From: JAICKM01 sp050998805
GTDB taxonomy: Bacteria > Chloroflexota > Chloroflexia > QHBQ01 > JAICKM01
DNA: 64,000 nucleotides
Direction of reading: 5' to 3'
Assembly: GCA_050998805.1 (NCBI GenBank)
Contig: JBPCPV010000055.1
Location: 1-64,000, forward strand
In this document: piece after piece, positions 44,448-52,558 of the stretch
How positions within the stretch are numbered: the stretch's first letter is position 1
How the letters are laid out: each line of letters begins with the position of its first letter
Program-made: the position numbers and the translations under genes
Notes under the pieces: model-generated
What the model saw: the letters and a program-made list of their open reading frames with translations, nothing else
What the model was told of the DNA's origin: nothing
The model's database searches: none

Positions 44448-47015
44448 TTACTTCGACGGGAGGTCGTCGAAGACCTGTACACGCGCGTTGTCGCTATCGA
44501 GAACATACAGCCGGTTCTCCGGCCCCGCGGCCAGGCCCACAGGCACACGGAATTGCCCCGGTCCTGTACCCTCGCCGCCGACGTAGCTGAGTTGCCCTGT
44601 CGCCGGGTCCAGCACCGTCAGTTGCGCGCTGTCCGGATTACTCATCACTACCTGCCCCTTCCACACGGCCAGGTGACTACCTCCCCGGTCAAAGCCAATC
44701 CGCACCGGCCATTCCCGCACCACCTGCCCTCCGGCGTCGAGTTGCACGAGCCGCCGGCCCATATCCACCACGTAGATCGTGCCATCCGGCGCGACAGCCA
44801 CATCGACCGGTTGGTTCAGCCGCTCTGGTGTGCCCGCAGCCCCGCCTAAGATTTCCTGCTCGATGTGGCCGTCGGGCGCGAGCCGCAACACTCGGCCCCC
44901 AGCGGTATCGGCTATCCAGATCTGCCCATCCGGTCCGAGCGCGATGCCGCCCGAGGACGGTGCGAGACCAGCCAGGTACCGCACCACCTGCCCATCCGGC
45001 GCGAACTCTTGCAGGTCGCCGTTGCCTGAATCGATAGTCAGCACATGGCCGGCGGAGCTGACGGCCAGATCGCCCAGTAAATTGATCTTGCCGGGAGCCG
45101 ACGTGTCAGTGGGGCCGCCCCATTGGGTGAGCAGCTTGCCGTCGGGGCCGAGTACGACGATGCGATGGTTGCCATTGTCGGCGATATAGACATGGCCCGT
45201 GGCGTCGGAGCCCACGCCACGGGCTTCCCGCAGACCTGCATCCGCCCCTAGGATCGCCACCGGGAGCAGCGGCCTGACCGGCGCAGGCAGGGGCGGTTGG
45301 TCGGTGCGTGCCTCAGCCAAGACGTAGCGCGTCGCGAAGCCGCTCAACCGGTTCGTATAGGGGAAGCGCTCCTCGACGCGAAACCCTGGAAGCGGCACAT
45401 CGGCCACTTCATAAGTGCCGTTGCCGGAACCCCGGATATTGTCCCAATCATAGCCCACATGGACCGGCTGGACCCGTGCGGCAAGCCACTGGCCGGCCTG
45501 CCAGCGGGCGTTGTCATGGTCAATGAAATCGCCTTGCAGCAGGATAACGCCCAGTGCCCAGATCGTCAGCGCAGCCACGGTGTAGCGCCAAGCCCAGCGG
45601 CTCCAACCGGCGGCACCGCGCACCACGAACAAGATGACGAACGGGACAAAGCCCAGCAGGTAGCGGTCAAAAAAATCCCCGGGCAGCGCCAGCGAGGCGA
45701 CAAACACGGCCAACCCCACCAGGTAGACACCCGTCAAGGGCGTGAGCCGGCCGTACTGTCCCCGATTCTGTAGCCAGTCCAGGAAGCCGTCACTCACCTT
45801 GGCAAGCAACAGCACACCGAGCGCGGTTCCGAGAACAAAGATTAGCCGCCAGGCTTCCGGGTTCCAGAGTGCCTGCTGCTGGTATTCGAAAAAGGCGAAC
45901 CCTTCAACCCGGACGAGATTACCGTAGCCGACGAAAGTGTCGATCTGCTGGGGCAGATCAAAGGCTATCGGCCCGAAATGGACGGTGAAAGGCGGCTCGG
46001 TTGTCCCGACCAAGTTCTCCGTCAGCCCGTTCACCGCCGCCCAGCTACAGCCGACGATCATCGCCCAGAGCGCCGCCAGCCACCAGCGACGCCGGCGGAG
46101 AGTCAGCGCGGCGCATGCAGACAGCGCGACCAGCGGCAGGCAGGCCAACGCGCGCACGAGGAAGACGGCGATCCATTTCTCTTTCCAGAGGAAGGCTGCC
46201 CGCTGCCCGGCCCCCTGGAGAGTGGCACCCGATGGCGGCATGTTATGAGCCCAGAGCCACCAGCCGGCCAGGAAGAGGGCCGGCACAACTGCGATACCGA
46301 GCCAGCGCCCGATCAGCAGGCGGCGGGCGCGCACCGCGTCCAGCGCCACGTAGAGCAGAAAGGCCAGAGGGACGATACCCGCGAACTGGCGGATCAGGAA
46401 ACCCCACCCCGCGCAGAAACCGGCCACCCACAGCCAGCCATTCCCGCGGCCCTGGAGCCCGCGGATGTAGGCATAGCAGGCACACAACACGAGTGCCAGG
46501 AACGGTATATCGGTCATGAAGCTGTAACTGAAGTGGAGGAAGAGCGGGTTGATCGCCAACAGTGCGGCACCCAGCAAGGCACCGGCCGGCGGCACGGAGA
46601 GTGCGCGGGCAACGCCGTAGAAGGCCAGCAGCGCGAGCAGCGCAAAGGCTAGGGTCGAATAGGTCAGCGTCGTATAGCTGAAGCCCAACGCCCGTGCCCA
46701 CGCCGTGCCCCATAAGGTTAAGCCCACCAAATTGGCCTGTGAGCGATCCGGCATCGCGAAGGTGCCGGTTGCAAGCTGGTGTTGGACCGACCCTGCATAT
46801 ATCCAATCGTCCAGGATCGGGTACTCGTGCTGCGGCGGCAGAACGAGTAGGAGGGTGAACCAGCCGATGATGATGATCCCCAGGTTCCGCAGGTCCGTCG
46901 CCGGAGAGGCCGACCGGGCGGGCGGTTGCGCCGCTTCAGTTAGAGCGATACCTGCCTGCTGTGCATCCGTCTGCGGGGGGCTGAGGCGCGCCTGGTCGCT
47001 ATCCGGAGGCTGCAC
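44448..47015 (-). CDS. GT-C glycosyltransferase fused to an NHL propeller, no PA14
   Basis: 855 residues. TM1 at 46-60 is followed by the catalytic-loop pair Asp69-Asp70 in YPILDDWIYAG and about ten more TM helices to about 500. A short linker leads to an NHL propeller (about 600-855) closely similar to that of the gene at 36390: both contain INLLGDL, GHVLTIDSGNGDLQEF and LYVLDSDNARVQVF. There are no PA14-like modules. It is convergent with the two-gene run and only 12 nt separate the stops. The GTG start has AGGAGG eight bases upstream, and a TGC-TATAAT promoter lies about 48 nt upstream. Confidence 0.85.
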   Translation of the reverse strand: MQPPDSDQARLSPPQTDAQQAGIALTEAAQPPARSASPATDLRNLGIIIIGWFTLLLVLPPQHEYPILDDWIYAGSVQHQLATGTFAMPDRSQANLVGLTLWGTAWARALGFSYTTLTYSTLAFALLALLAFYGVARALSVPPAGALLGAALLAINPLFLHFSYSFMTDIPFLALVLCACYAYIRGLQGRGNGWLWVAGFCAGWGFLIRQFAGIVPLAFLLYVALDAVRARRLLIGRWLGIAVVPALFLAGWWLWAHNMPPSGATLQGAGQRAAFLWKEKWIAVFLVRALACLPLVALSACAALTLRRRRWWLAALWAMIVGCSWAAVNGLTENLVGTTEPPFTVHFGPIAFDLPQQIDTFVGYGNLVRVEGFAFFEYQQQALWNPEAWRLIFVLGTALGVLLLAKVSDGFLDWLQNRGQYGRLTPLTGVYLVGLAVFVASLALPGDFFDRYLLGFVPFVILFVVRGAAGWSRWAWRYTVAALTIWALGVILLQGDFIDHDNARWQAGQWLAARVQPVHVGYDWDNIRGSGNGTYEVADVPLPGFRVEERFPYTNRLSGFATRYVLAEARTDQPPLPAPVRPLLPVAILGADAGLREARGVGSDATGHVYIADNGNHRIVVLGPDGKLLTQWGGPTDTSAPGKINLLGDLAVSSAGHVLTIDSGNGDLQEFAPDGQVVRYLAGLAPSSGGIALGPDGQIWIADTAGGRVLRLAPDGHIEQEILGGAAGTPERLNQPVDVAVAPDGTIYVVDMGRRLVQLDAGGQVVREWPVRIGFDRGGSHLAVWKGQVVMSNPDSAQLTVLDPATGQLSYVGGEGTGPGQFRVPVGLAAGPENRLYVLDSDNARVQVFDDLPSK

Positions 47016-47062
47016 GCGCCATTCCTCCTAGGGTGTCGGGATCGGGTACTCGCACGGGGGAT

Positions 47063-47071
47063 ATTATAGCA
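47063..47071 (-). promoter_or_regulatory. Extended -10 promoter (TGC-TATAAT)
   Basis: Minus-strand TGC-TATAAT about 48 nt upstream of the GTG of the GT-C/NHL gene. It is the third identical element in the window. Confidence 0.6.
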
Positions 47072-47087
47072 TAGGGCCAAAATGAGC

Positions 47088-47115
47088 GCAATCCGTACTC
47101 CGCACTCCGCATTCG
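47088..47115 (+). repeat. Heptamer array GCACTCC x4
   Basis: GCAATCC, GTACTCC, GCACTCC, GCATTCG in register, between divergent genes. The family also occurs at 15354 (complement), 20784 and 23721. Confidence 0.75.
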
Positions 47116-47206
47116 GTCGGGTCGCCCAGTACTTGACATGGATGCCTAATTTGCGGTATGCTAGGCCCAGCGATCTCTACCAACAACCCAACTGGAGGAC
47201 TACGCC

Positions 47207-47443
47207 TTGCCGTTCACAGACCCGTTCAAGTCCGAGGACCATATTGTCGCGGTGCGTAAAATCGGGCGGCTGGCCCAGGTGCTGCTCGATCTACGCAGCG
47301 AGTATGAGCAGAAGCCGCGCCGCACCATCCTGGAGCAGATCGTCGAACGGATCGACGAGATCACCGAGCTGCGGGCAGAGTTGAGCGGCGCTCTGGTCTC
47401 CGCCCAACCCGCAGAGGCCAACGAGACCAATTCACAAGTCTAG
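47207..47443 (+). CDS. Small conserved-looking hypothetical protein
   Basis: 78 residues, acidic and helical (VRKIGRLAQVLLDLRSEYEQ, then RTILEQIVERIDEITELRAEL), probably a short coiled coil. No family is recognised. It starts with TTG, supported by GGAGGA about eight bases upstream. Twenty bases separate it from the downstream sedolisin gene, suggesting co-transcription. Confidence 0.6.
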   Translation: MPFTDPFKSEDHIVAVRKIGRLAQVLLDLRSEYEQKPRRTILEQIVERIDEITELRAELSGALVSAQPAEANETNSQV

Positions 47444-47462
47444 ATCAGTAAGGAATTTTATC

Positions 47463-49781
47463 ATGTACATCCGCAACCATAAATGGGTCGTCCCCGGGGT
47501 TCTGCTGCTTGCTCTGCTGCTCGCACTGCCGATGCTGGCCGGGGCGGGGAAGGCGGGGGCGGCCCCGTCGGGGCCTCGCACCCTATCTGCCGACAGCGTG
47601 CCCGCCGAGGTACGCAGCGGGCAGGCCAAACTGCTCGGACCACACGCCGCAGCAGCGCCGATGGATCTGCTCTTCATGCTGCCGATGCGCGACAAGGTCG
47701 GCCTCGACGCCTTCCTGGCCGACGTGTCCAACCCGCAAAGCCCGAACTTCGGCCATTACCTGACGCAGGAAGAGGCCAACGCCCGCTTCAACCCCGACAC
47801 CGCGCACGAAAAGTCGGTGGAGGCCTGGCTCGGCGCTCATGGCATCACGGTCCTCGACACTGTGCCGAACCACCTCTACGTGAAGGCGACGGCGACCAGC
47901 GGCGCGTTCCAGACGCTGCTCGGCGTGCAGATCAACGACTACAGCCTGCCGGGCCGCACCTTCTACTCGCTCGACCGCCCTGTCACACTGCCGGCGGAGG
48001 TAAGCGCCGATGTGCAGTCGGTGGTCGGGCTGACGAACATCGCGCAGTTCCACACGTTCAACAACGGCCTCGCGCATGGGGCGCCGGCCTACTACCCGCA
48101 GGATATGGCTAACGCCTACGACGTGAACCCGCTGTGGGCCGCCGGGTACACCGGTGCCGGCACCACGGTCGCGCTCACCCTCTGGGGCGCTGCGCCGACC
48201 GACGGCACGCTGAACACATGGGCGGCCGCCACAAACGCTGCGGTCGCCACGCGGGCCAACGGTCGCTTAATCGTGATCCCGGTTGACGGCGGCAGCACGT
48301 TCGAGGACGCCGGCGAGGCCGGCCTCGACATCGAATCCTCCGGCGGCATCGCCTACCAGGCCCAGATCCGCTACTACGAGGCGCGGACAAACTCTTCGGG
48401 CCAGCCTGACCTGGTGGGACTGACCGATACACTTAACCGGGCCGGCACCGATAGCGTCTTCAATCGCCAGATCAGCAGCTCCTGGGGCGGCGACGAAGAT
48501 TCGTCGCTGACAAGTGCCTTCGAACCGGTTTTTTCCTCGAATGCGGCCACCGGCCACGACTACCTCTTCTCGAGCGGCGACTCCGGTTCTTCATCCAATT
48601 CCGGTAACGGCGACCCATATCCGGCCTACCCAGCATCCAGCCCCTATGTGACTTCGGTCGGCGGCACGCGCTTCAACGGCGACGTGAATCCGAACTGGCC
48701 GGGAGAGGACACCTGGCTGTATGTGCCTCCGCCCGCCCCTGGCCCGGAGGGCAGTGGCGGCGGCTACTCGCTGACTTTCGCTAACCCGTCCTGGGAAGTC
48801 GCCCCCGGCTTCAACAACACGCATCGTGGCTACCCCGACGTGGCAGCGGTGGCCGACCCGGCGACGGGCTACTATGTCTGCTACGGCAACAGCAGCGCGT
48901 GCGCGCAGTACGGCGGCACCAGTCTGTCGTCTCCGCTCTGGGCGGGCATGATGGCTATCACCAACCAGTACCTGGTGGCGCAGGGCAGGCCGGTACTTGG
49001 CTTCGCCAACCCCCGGCTATACCAACTGGCTAACACTCCGCAGACCTTCCCCGCCTACCACGACATCACCGCCGGCACGAACGGCGTATATAATGCGGGG
49101 CCGGGCTGGGACGCGGTTACGGGTCTCGGCTCTCCCGATCTCTGGAACGTCGCCCGCGACCTCGCAGGCGTGAGCTTGCCGCCGACTGCTACACCGACGC
49201 TCGTATCGGGCCAGCACTTCACCGATGTGCCGCCAGCCAATCCGTTTTATGTGCAGATCAACTGGTGCGCGGACCACGGCATAGTGTCCGGCTACGCGAA
49301 CGGCGACGGAACCTTCCGATACCTGCCGAACAACAGCGCGACTCGCGCCCAGGTCAGCAAGATGATCGTGATCGCCGACGGGTGGGCGATTGACACGACT
49401 GGTGGCCCGCACTTCACCGACGTTTCGACGACCAACCCCTTCTACGGCGTCATCGAAACCGCCTACAACCACGGCGTGATCTCCGGCTACAACGACCATA
49501 CCTTCCACCCCTACAGCTCGGTGACGCGGAGCCAGTTCTCGAAGATCATCGTGCTCTCTAAGGGCTGGGCGATCAACACGACCGGTGGCCCCCACTTCCG
49601 CGACGTGCCGTCGAGCAACCCATTCTACGGCGTAATCGAAACCGCGTATAACCACGGCATCGTCAGCGGCTATACCTGCGGCGGGCCAGGAGAGCCGTGC
49701 CCCGGCACATACTTCCGCCCATACAACAACATCACGCGCGCCCAGCTCGCCAAGCTGATCTACTTCTCGTTCGGGCCTTAG
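47463..49781 (+). CDS. Cell-surface sedolisin (S53) protease with three SLH repeats
   Basis: 772 residues. A signal peptide (about 1-33) is followed by a pro-kumamolisin activation domain (about 45-195) and an S53 catalytic domain (about 205-575). All catalytic features are visible: Glu and Asp four apart in GEAGLDIES (about 284/288), oxyanion Asp in SSGDSGSS (about 372) and the nucleophile in GGTSLSSP (about 487). A calcium-site-like AGPGWDAVTGLGSPD ends the domain. Three SLH repeats follow (about 585-770, each beginning HFTDV/HFRDV). It is an acid-active endopeptidase anchored to secondary cell-wall polymer. Family certain; substrate unknown. Confidence 0.93.
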   Translation: MYIRNHKWVVPGVLLLALLLALPMLAGAGKAGAAPSGPRTLSADSVPAEVRSGQAKLLGPHAAAAPMDLLFMLPMRDKVGLDAFLADVSNPQSPNFGHYLTQEEANARFNPDTAHEKSVEAWLGAHGITVLDTVPNHLYVKATATSGAFQTLLGVQINDYSLPGRTFYSLDRPVTLPAEVSADVQSVVGLTNIAQFHTFNNGLAHGAPAYYPQDMANAYDVNPLWAAGYTGAGTTVALTLWGAAPTDGTLNTWAAATNAAVATRANGRLIVIPVDGGSTFEDAGEAGLDIESSGGIAYQAQIRYYEARTNSSGQPDLVGLTDTLNRAGTDSVFNRQISSSWGGDEDSSLTSAFEPVFSSNAATGHDYLFSSGDSGSSSNSGNGDPYPAYPASSPYVTSVGGTRFNGDVNPNWPGEDTWLYVPPPAPGPEGSGGGYSLTFANPSWEVAPGFNNTHRGYPDVAAVADPATGYYVCYGNSSACAQYGGTSLSSPLWAGMMAITNQYLVAQGRPVLGFANPRLYQLANTPQTFPAYHDITAGTNGVYNAGPGWDAVTGLGSPDLWNVARDLAGVSLPPTATPTLVSGQHFTDVPPANPFYVQINWCADHGIVSGYANGDGTFRYLPNNSATRAQVSKMIVIADGWAIDTTGGPHFTDVSTTNPFYGVIETAYNHGVISGYNDHTFHPYSSVTRSQFSKIIVLSKGWAINTTGGPHFRDVPSSNPFYGVIETAYNHGIVSGYTCGGPGEPCPGTYFRPYNNITRAQLAKLIYFSFGP

Positions 49782-49792
49782 CGCATATCTAG

Positions 49793-49814
49793 GGGCGGGT
49801 CAAAAGACCCGCTC
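49793..49814 (+). promoter_or_regulatory. Hairpin upstream of sua5
   Basis: GCGGGTC-AAAA-GACCCGC, a perfect 7-bp stem (49795-49812) extendable by two pairs. It lies 28 nt before the sua5 ATG and 12 nt after the protease stop. There is no U-tract. It shares the CGGGTC/GACCCG stem with the hairpin before sufB (51044). Confidence 0.5.
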
Positions 49815-49840
49815 CTACCGTGATCGTCTTTCGGATAACG

Positions 49841-50902
49841 ATGGCAAATTATGATACTGAGGTGGTGCGCCTCGACCCCGAGCACCCTGATCCGGCGGTG
49901 ATGGAACGGGCGGGGGAGATGCTGCGGGCGGGGGAGCTGGTCGCGTTCCCTACGGAGACTGTCTACGGGCTGGGGGCGAACGCGCTCGACGCGGAGTCCG
50001 TTGCCCGGATCTTCGAGGCGAAGGGACGCCCTGCGACTGACCCCCTGATCGTGCATCTGGCGGACCTGGCGGGGGTGGAGGCGCTCGTGGCCGGTTCGCT
50101 GCCGCAAGCGGCTTACACACTCGGTGAGGCGTTCTGGCCGGGGCCGCTGACGCTGGTGCTGCCGCGTGGATCTGCTGTGCCTCTGAACGTGACTGCGGGG
50201 CTGGACACGGTGGCCGTGAGGATGCCGGCGCACCCGGTGGCGCGGGCGCTGATCCTGGCGGCGGGGACGCCGATAGCCGCGCCGAGCGCGAACCTCTTCA
50301 CACACACAAGCCCGACACGGGCCGCGGATGTCGTAGCCGACCTCGGCGGGCGGGTGCGGCTGATACTCGATGCGGGGCCGACGATCCACGGCGTGGAGTC
50401 CACGGTGGTGGACCTCTGCTCTGATCCGCCGCGTGTGCTGCGGCCTGGCGCGGTGACGCTTGAGGCGCTGCGCGCGGTGCTGCCGGGTCTGGCGGCACCG
50501 CCCCCGCCGGGTGTCTCGCTGCCTGGGGAGCAGCGTTCGCCGGGGACGATGCTGAAGCATTACGCGCCACGCGCCGAGGTGGTGCTGCTTGACGGGGACG
50601 ACCCGGCGCGGGTGCGCGCGGGGCTGGCCGAGGCGGTCACGGCGGCGCGCGCGGAGGGGCGGAAGGTCGGGCTGCTGCTTGCCGACGACGATCTGGCCGC
50701 GCTGGATATGCTGCCGCCGGGACGGGATCTGGTGCGGATGTCTCTCGGCGCGGAGGGCGATCTTGAGGGGCAGGCGCGGAGGCTGTTCGCGGCGTTACGG
50801 GATCTGGACGCCGCCGGGGTCTCGGTGATCGTGGTGCGCGCGCCGGCTACCGAGGGGCTGGGGCTGACTATACGGGACCGGCTTGTGCGGGCGGCCCGCT
50901 AG
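49841..50902 (+). CDS. sua5: L-threonylcarbamoyladenylate synthase (Sua5 type)
   Basis: 353 residues. It makes threonylcarbamoyl-AMP from threonine, bicarbonate and ATP for the tRNA t6A37 modification. The YrdC core has LVAFPTETVYGLGANAL, FEAKGRPATDPLIVH, SAVPLNVTAGLDTVAVRMPAHPVA and APSANLFTHTSPT. The linker GTMLKHYAPRAEV and a C-terminal Rossmann-like Sua5 domain (about 235-353) mark the long form. The ATG at 49841 was chosen over a GTG at 49820, since family homology begins after it. It is a housekeeping gene, probably separately transcribed from the protease. Confidence 0.95.
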   Translation: MANYDTEVVRLDPEHPDPAVMERAGEMLRAGELVAFPTETVYGLGANALDAESVARIFEAKGRPATDPLIVHLADLAGVEALVAGSLPQAAYTLGEAFWPGPLTLVLPRGSAVPLNVTAGLDTVAVRMPAHPVARALILAAGTPIAAPSANLFTHTSPTRAADVVADLGGRVRLILDAGPTIHGVESTVVDLCSDPPRVLRPGAVTLEALRAVLPGLAAPPPPGVSLPGEQRSPGTMLKHYAPRAEVVLLDGDDPARVRAGLAEAVTAARAEGRKVGLLLADDDLAALDMLPPGRDLVRMSLGAEGDLEGQARRLFAALRDLDAAGVSVIVVRAPATEGLGLTIRDRLVRAAR

Positions 50903-50909
50903 CCTCCAG

Positions 50910-50940
50910 CACTGTCAGTCTGAGCGCAGCGAAGAATCTC
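50910..50940 (+). repeat. Second copy of the 31-nt post-stop repeat
   Basis: Same sequence as 19125-19155 with one mismatch (CAGTCT for CATTCT), again 7 nt after a stop codon on the same strand. Confidence 0.8.
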
Positions 50941-50985
50941 GGTAGTGTTATACCTGGGGTTTTCGCAACTCAGGCTGTGAAAAAG

Positions 50986-51014
50986 TTGACAAATAGGGCC
51001 GGAACGCCTATAAT
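50986..51014 (+). promoter_or_regulatory. Consensus sigma70 promoter of sufB
   Basis: TTGACA at 50986-50991, a 17-nt spacer and TATAAT at 51009-51014, a perfect match. The predicted start near 51021 gives a leader of about 60 nt containing the hairpin at 51044. Confidence 0.88.
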
Positions 51015-51043
51015 AGAGAGACGAGGATAACACAGATTATGGG

Positions 51044-51062
51044 GACGGGTCTCAGACCCGTC
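51044..51062 (+). promoter_or_regulatory. Hairpin in the sufB leader
   Basis: GACGGGTC-TCA-GACCCGTC, a perfect 8-bp stem 20 nt before the ATG, ending about 8 nt before the G-rich ribosome-binding site (about 51070-51075). It could influence translation or be a repeat element; no regulator is identified. Confidence 0.55.
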
Positions 51063-51082
51063 GGGACACGGGGGGTAATGAT

Positions 51083-52498
51083 ATGACAACTATGGTGAAC
51101 GGCGAAACAGAGGCTGGCGGGCTTGACGGATACAAGTACGGGTTCCACATGCGGGATACGTCGGTCTTCCGGGCGAAGCGGGGACTGAGCCGTGAGGTGG
51201 TGGCCGAGATTTCGGAGATGAAGGGCGAGCCGGAGTGGATGCGGGCCTTCCGCCTGCGCGCGCTCGAAACCTTCTACCGCAAACCGATGCCGACCTGGGG
51301 GGGCGACCTGTCGGGGATCAACTTCGACGATATTTACTACTATATCAAGCCGACCGACGCACAGGGCAAGACCTGGGACGACGTGCCGCCTGAGATCAAG
51401 GACACGTTTGAGCGGCTGGGCATACCCGAGGCCGAGCGGAAGTACCTCGCCGGCGTCGGCGCGCAGTACGACTCGGAAGTGATCTACCACAGCATCCGAG
51501 AGGATCTCCAGGCCCAGGGCGTGATCTTCACCGACACAGATACCGGGCTGCGGGAATACCCGGAGCTGTTCCGTAAGTACTGGGCGACGATCATACCGCC
51601 GGGCGACAACAAGTTCGCCGCGCTGAACAGCGCGGTCTGGAGCGGCGGGTCGTTCGTGTATGTGCCGGCCGGGGTGAAGGTGGAGATCCCGTTGCAGGCG
51701 TACTTCCGCATCAACGCGCAGAGCATGGGGCAGTTCGAGCGGACGCTGATCATCGCCGAGCCGGGCAGCTATATCCACTACGTCGAGGGCTGCACCGCGC
51801 CGACGTATCGGGAGGACAGTCTCCACAGCGCCGTGGTCGAGATCATGGTCCATGAGGGCGCGCGCGTGCGCTATACGACTATCCAGAACTGGTCGGGCAA
51901 CGTGTATAACCTGGTGACGAAGCGGGCCATGGCGATGCGCGACGCGACTATGGAATGGGTTGACGGGAATCTGGGCTCGAAGCTCACAATGAAGTACCCC
52001 GCAGTCTGGTGCATGGAGCCGGGTGCCCGGGGCGACGTGCTGTCTATCGCGTTCGCGGGCGACGGCCAACATCAGGACGCGGGCGCGAAGATCATCCACG
52101 CAGCGCCGCACACTTCTTCGACGATCGTCTCGAAGTCTATATCGAGGGGCACGGGGCGCGCGACATATCGCGGCCTGCTGGAGGTGAAGGAAGGCTGCCA
52201 CGACGTGAAGTCGAACGTGCGCTGCGACGCGCTGCTGCTCGACGAGCAGGCGCGGACCGACACCTATCCGAGCATCCAGATCAACGAGGACCATGTGCAG
52301 ATCAGCCATGAGGCGACGGTCTCGAAGGTTGGCGAGGAGCAGCTGTTCTACCTGATGAGCAGGGGCCTGTCCGAGGCGGAAGCCTTCTCGATGATCATCA
52401 ACGGCTTCATCGAGCCGATCACGAAGGAGATCCCTCTGGAATATGCGGTCGAACTCAACCGGCTGATACAATTACAGATGGAAGGCTCCATCGGCTAG
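51083..52498 (+). CDS. sufB: Fe-S cluster assembly scaffold SufB
   Basis: 471 residues, normal length for SufB. It normally works with SufC (ATPase) and SufD to build iron-sulfur clusters. Recognisable segments are KRGLSREVVAEIS, SGGSFVYVPAGVKVEIPLQAYFRIN, GCTAPTY, NVRCDALLLDEQARTDTYP and the C-terminal MEGSIG. The conserved Cys in VRCDALL and the SHEATVSKVGEEQLFYLMSRGL block are present. There is no sufC, sufD or sufS nearby, unlike the usual operon. A consensus promoter precedes it and an intrinsic terminator follows, so it is a monocistronic unit. Confidence 0.97.
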   Translation: MTTMVNGETEAGGLDGYKYGFHMRDTSVFRAKRGLSREVVAEISEMKGEPEWMRAFRLRALETFYRKPMPTWGGDLSGINFDDIYYYIKPTDAQGKTWDDVPPEIKDTFERLGIPEAERKYLAGVGAQYDSEVIYHSIREDLQAQGVIFTDTDTGLREYPELFRKYWATIIPPGDNKFAALNSAVWSGGSFVYVPAGVKVEIPLQAYFRINAQSMGQFERTLIIAEPGSYIHYVEGCTAPTYREDSLHSAVVEIMVHEGARVRYTTIQNWSGNVYNLVTKRAMAMRDATMEWVDGNLGSKLTMKYPAVWCMEPGARGDVLSIAFAGDGQHQDAGAKIIHAAPHTSSTIVSKSISRGTGRATYRGLLEVKEGCHDVKSNVRCDALLLDEQARTDTYPSIQINEDHVQISHEATVSKVGEEQLFYLMSRGLSEAEAFSMIINGFIEPITKEIPLEYAVELNRLIQLQMEGSIG

Positions 52499-52519
52499 TT
52501 CGGCGGATAGAATGTGTAG

Positions 52520-52554
52520 ACGGAGTACTCGGCGACGGGTACTCCGTTCTTTTT
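52520..52554 (+). terminator. Rho-independent terminator of sufB
   Basis: A 9-bp perfect stem ACGGAGTAC/GTACTCCGT (52520-52528 with 52539-52547) is followed by TCTTTTT. It starts 22 nt after the sufB stop. Confidence 0.9.
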
Positions 52555-52558
52555 GGGC

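Noticed and set aside
36390..47015. YD/teneurin-type or polymorphic toxin
   Set aside because: The C-terminal repeats read as NHL (DxxGxxYVxDxxNxRV-like) propellers and the N-terminal parts are GT-C membrane domains; there is no toxin tip or immunity gene.
51008..52471. 487-codon open frame antisense to sufB
   Set aside because: sufB is certain on the other strand; no motif was seen in the antisense product.
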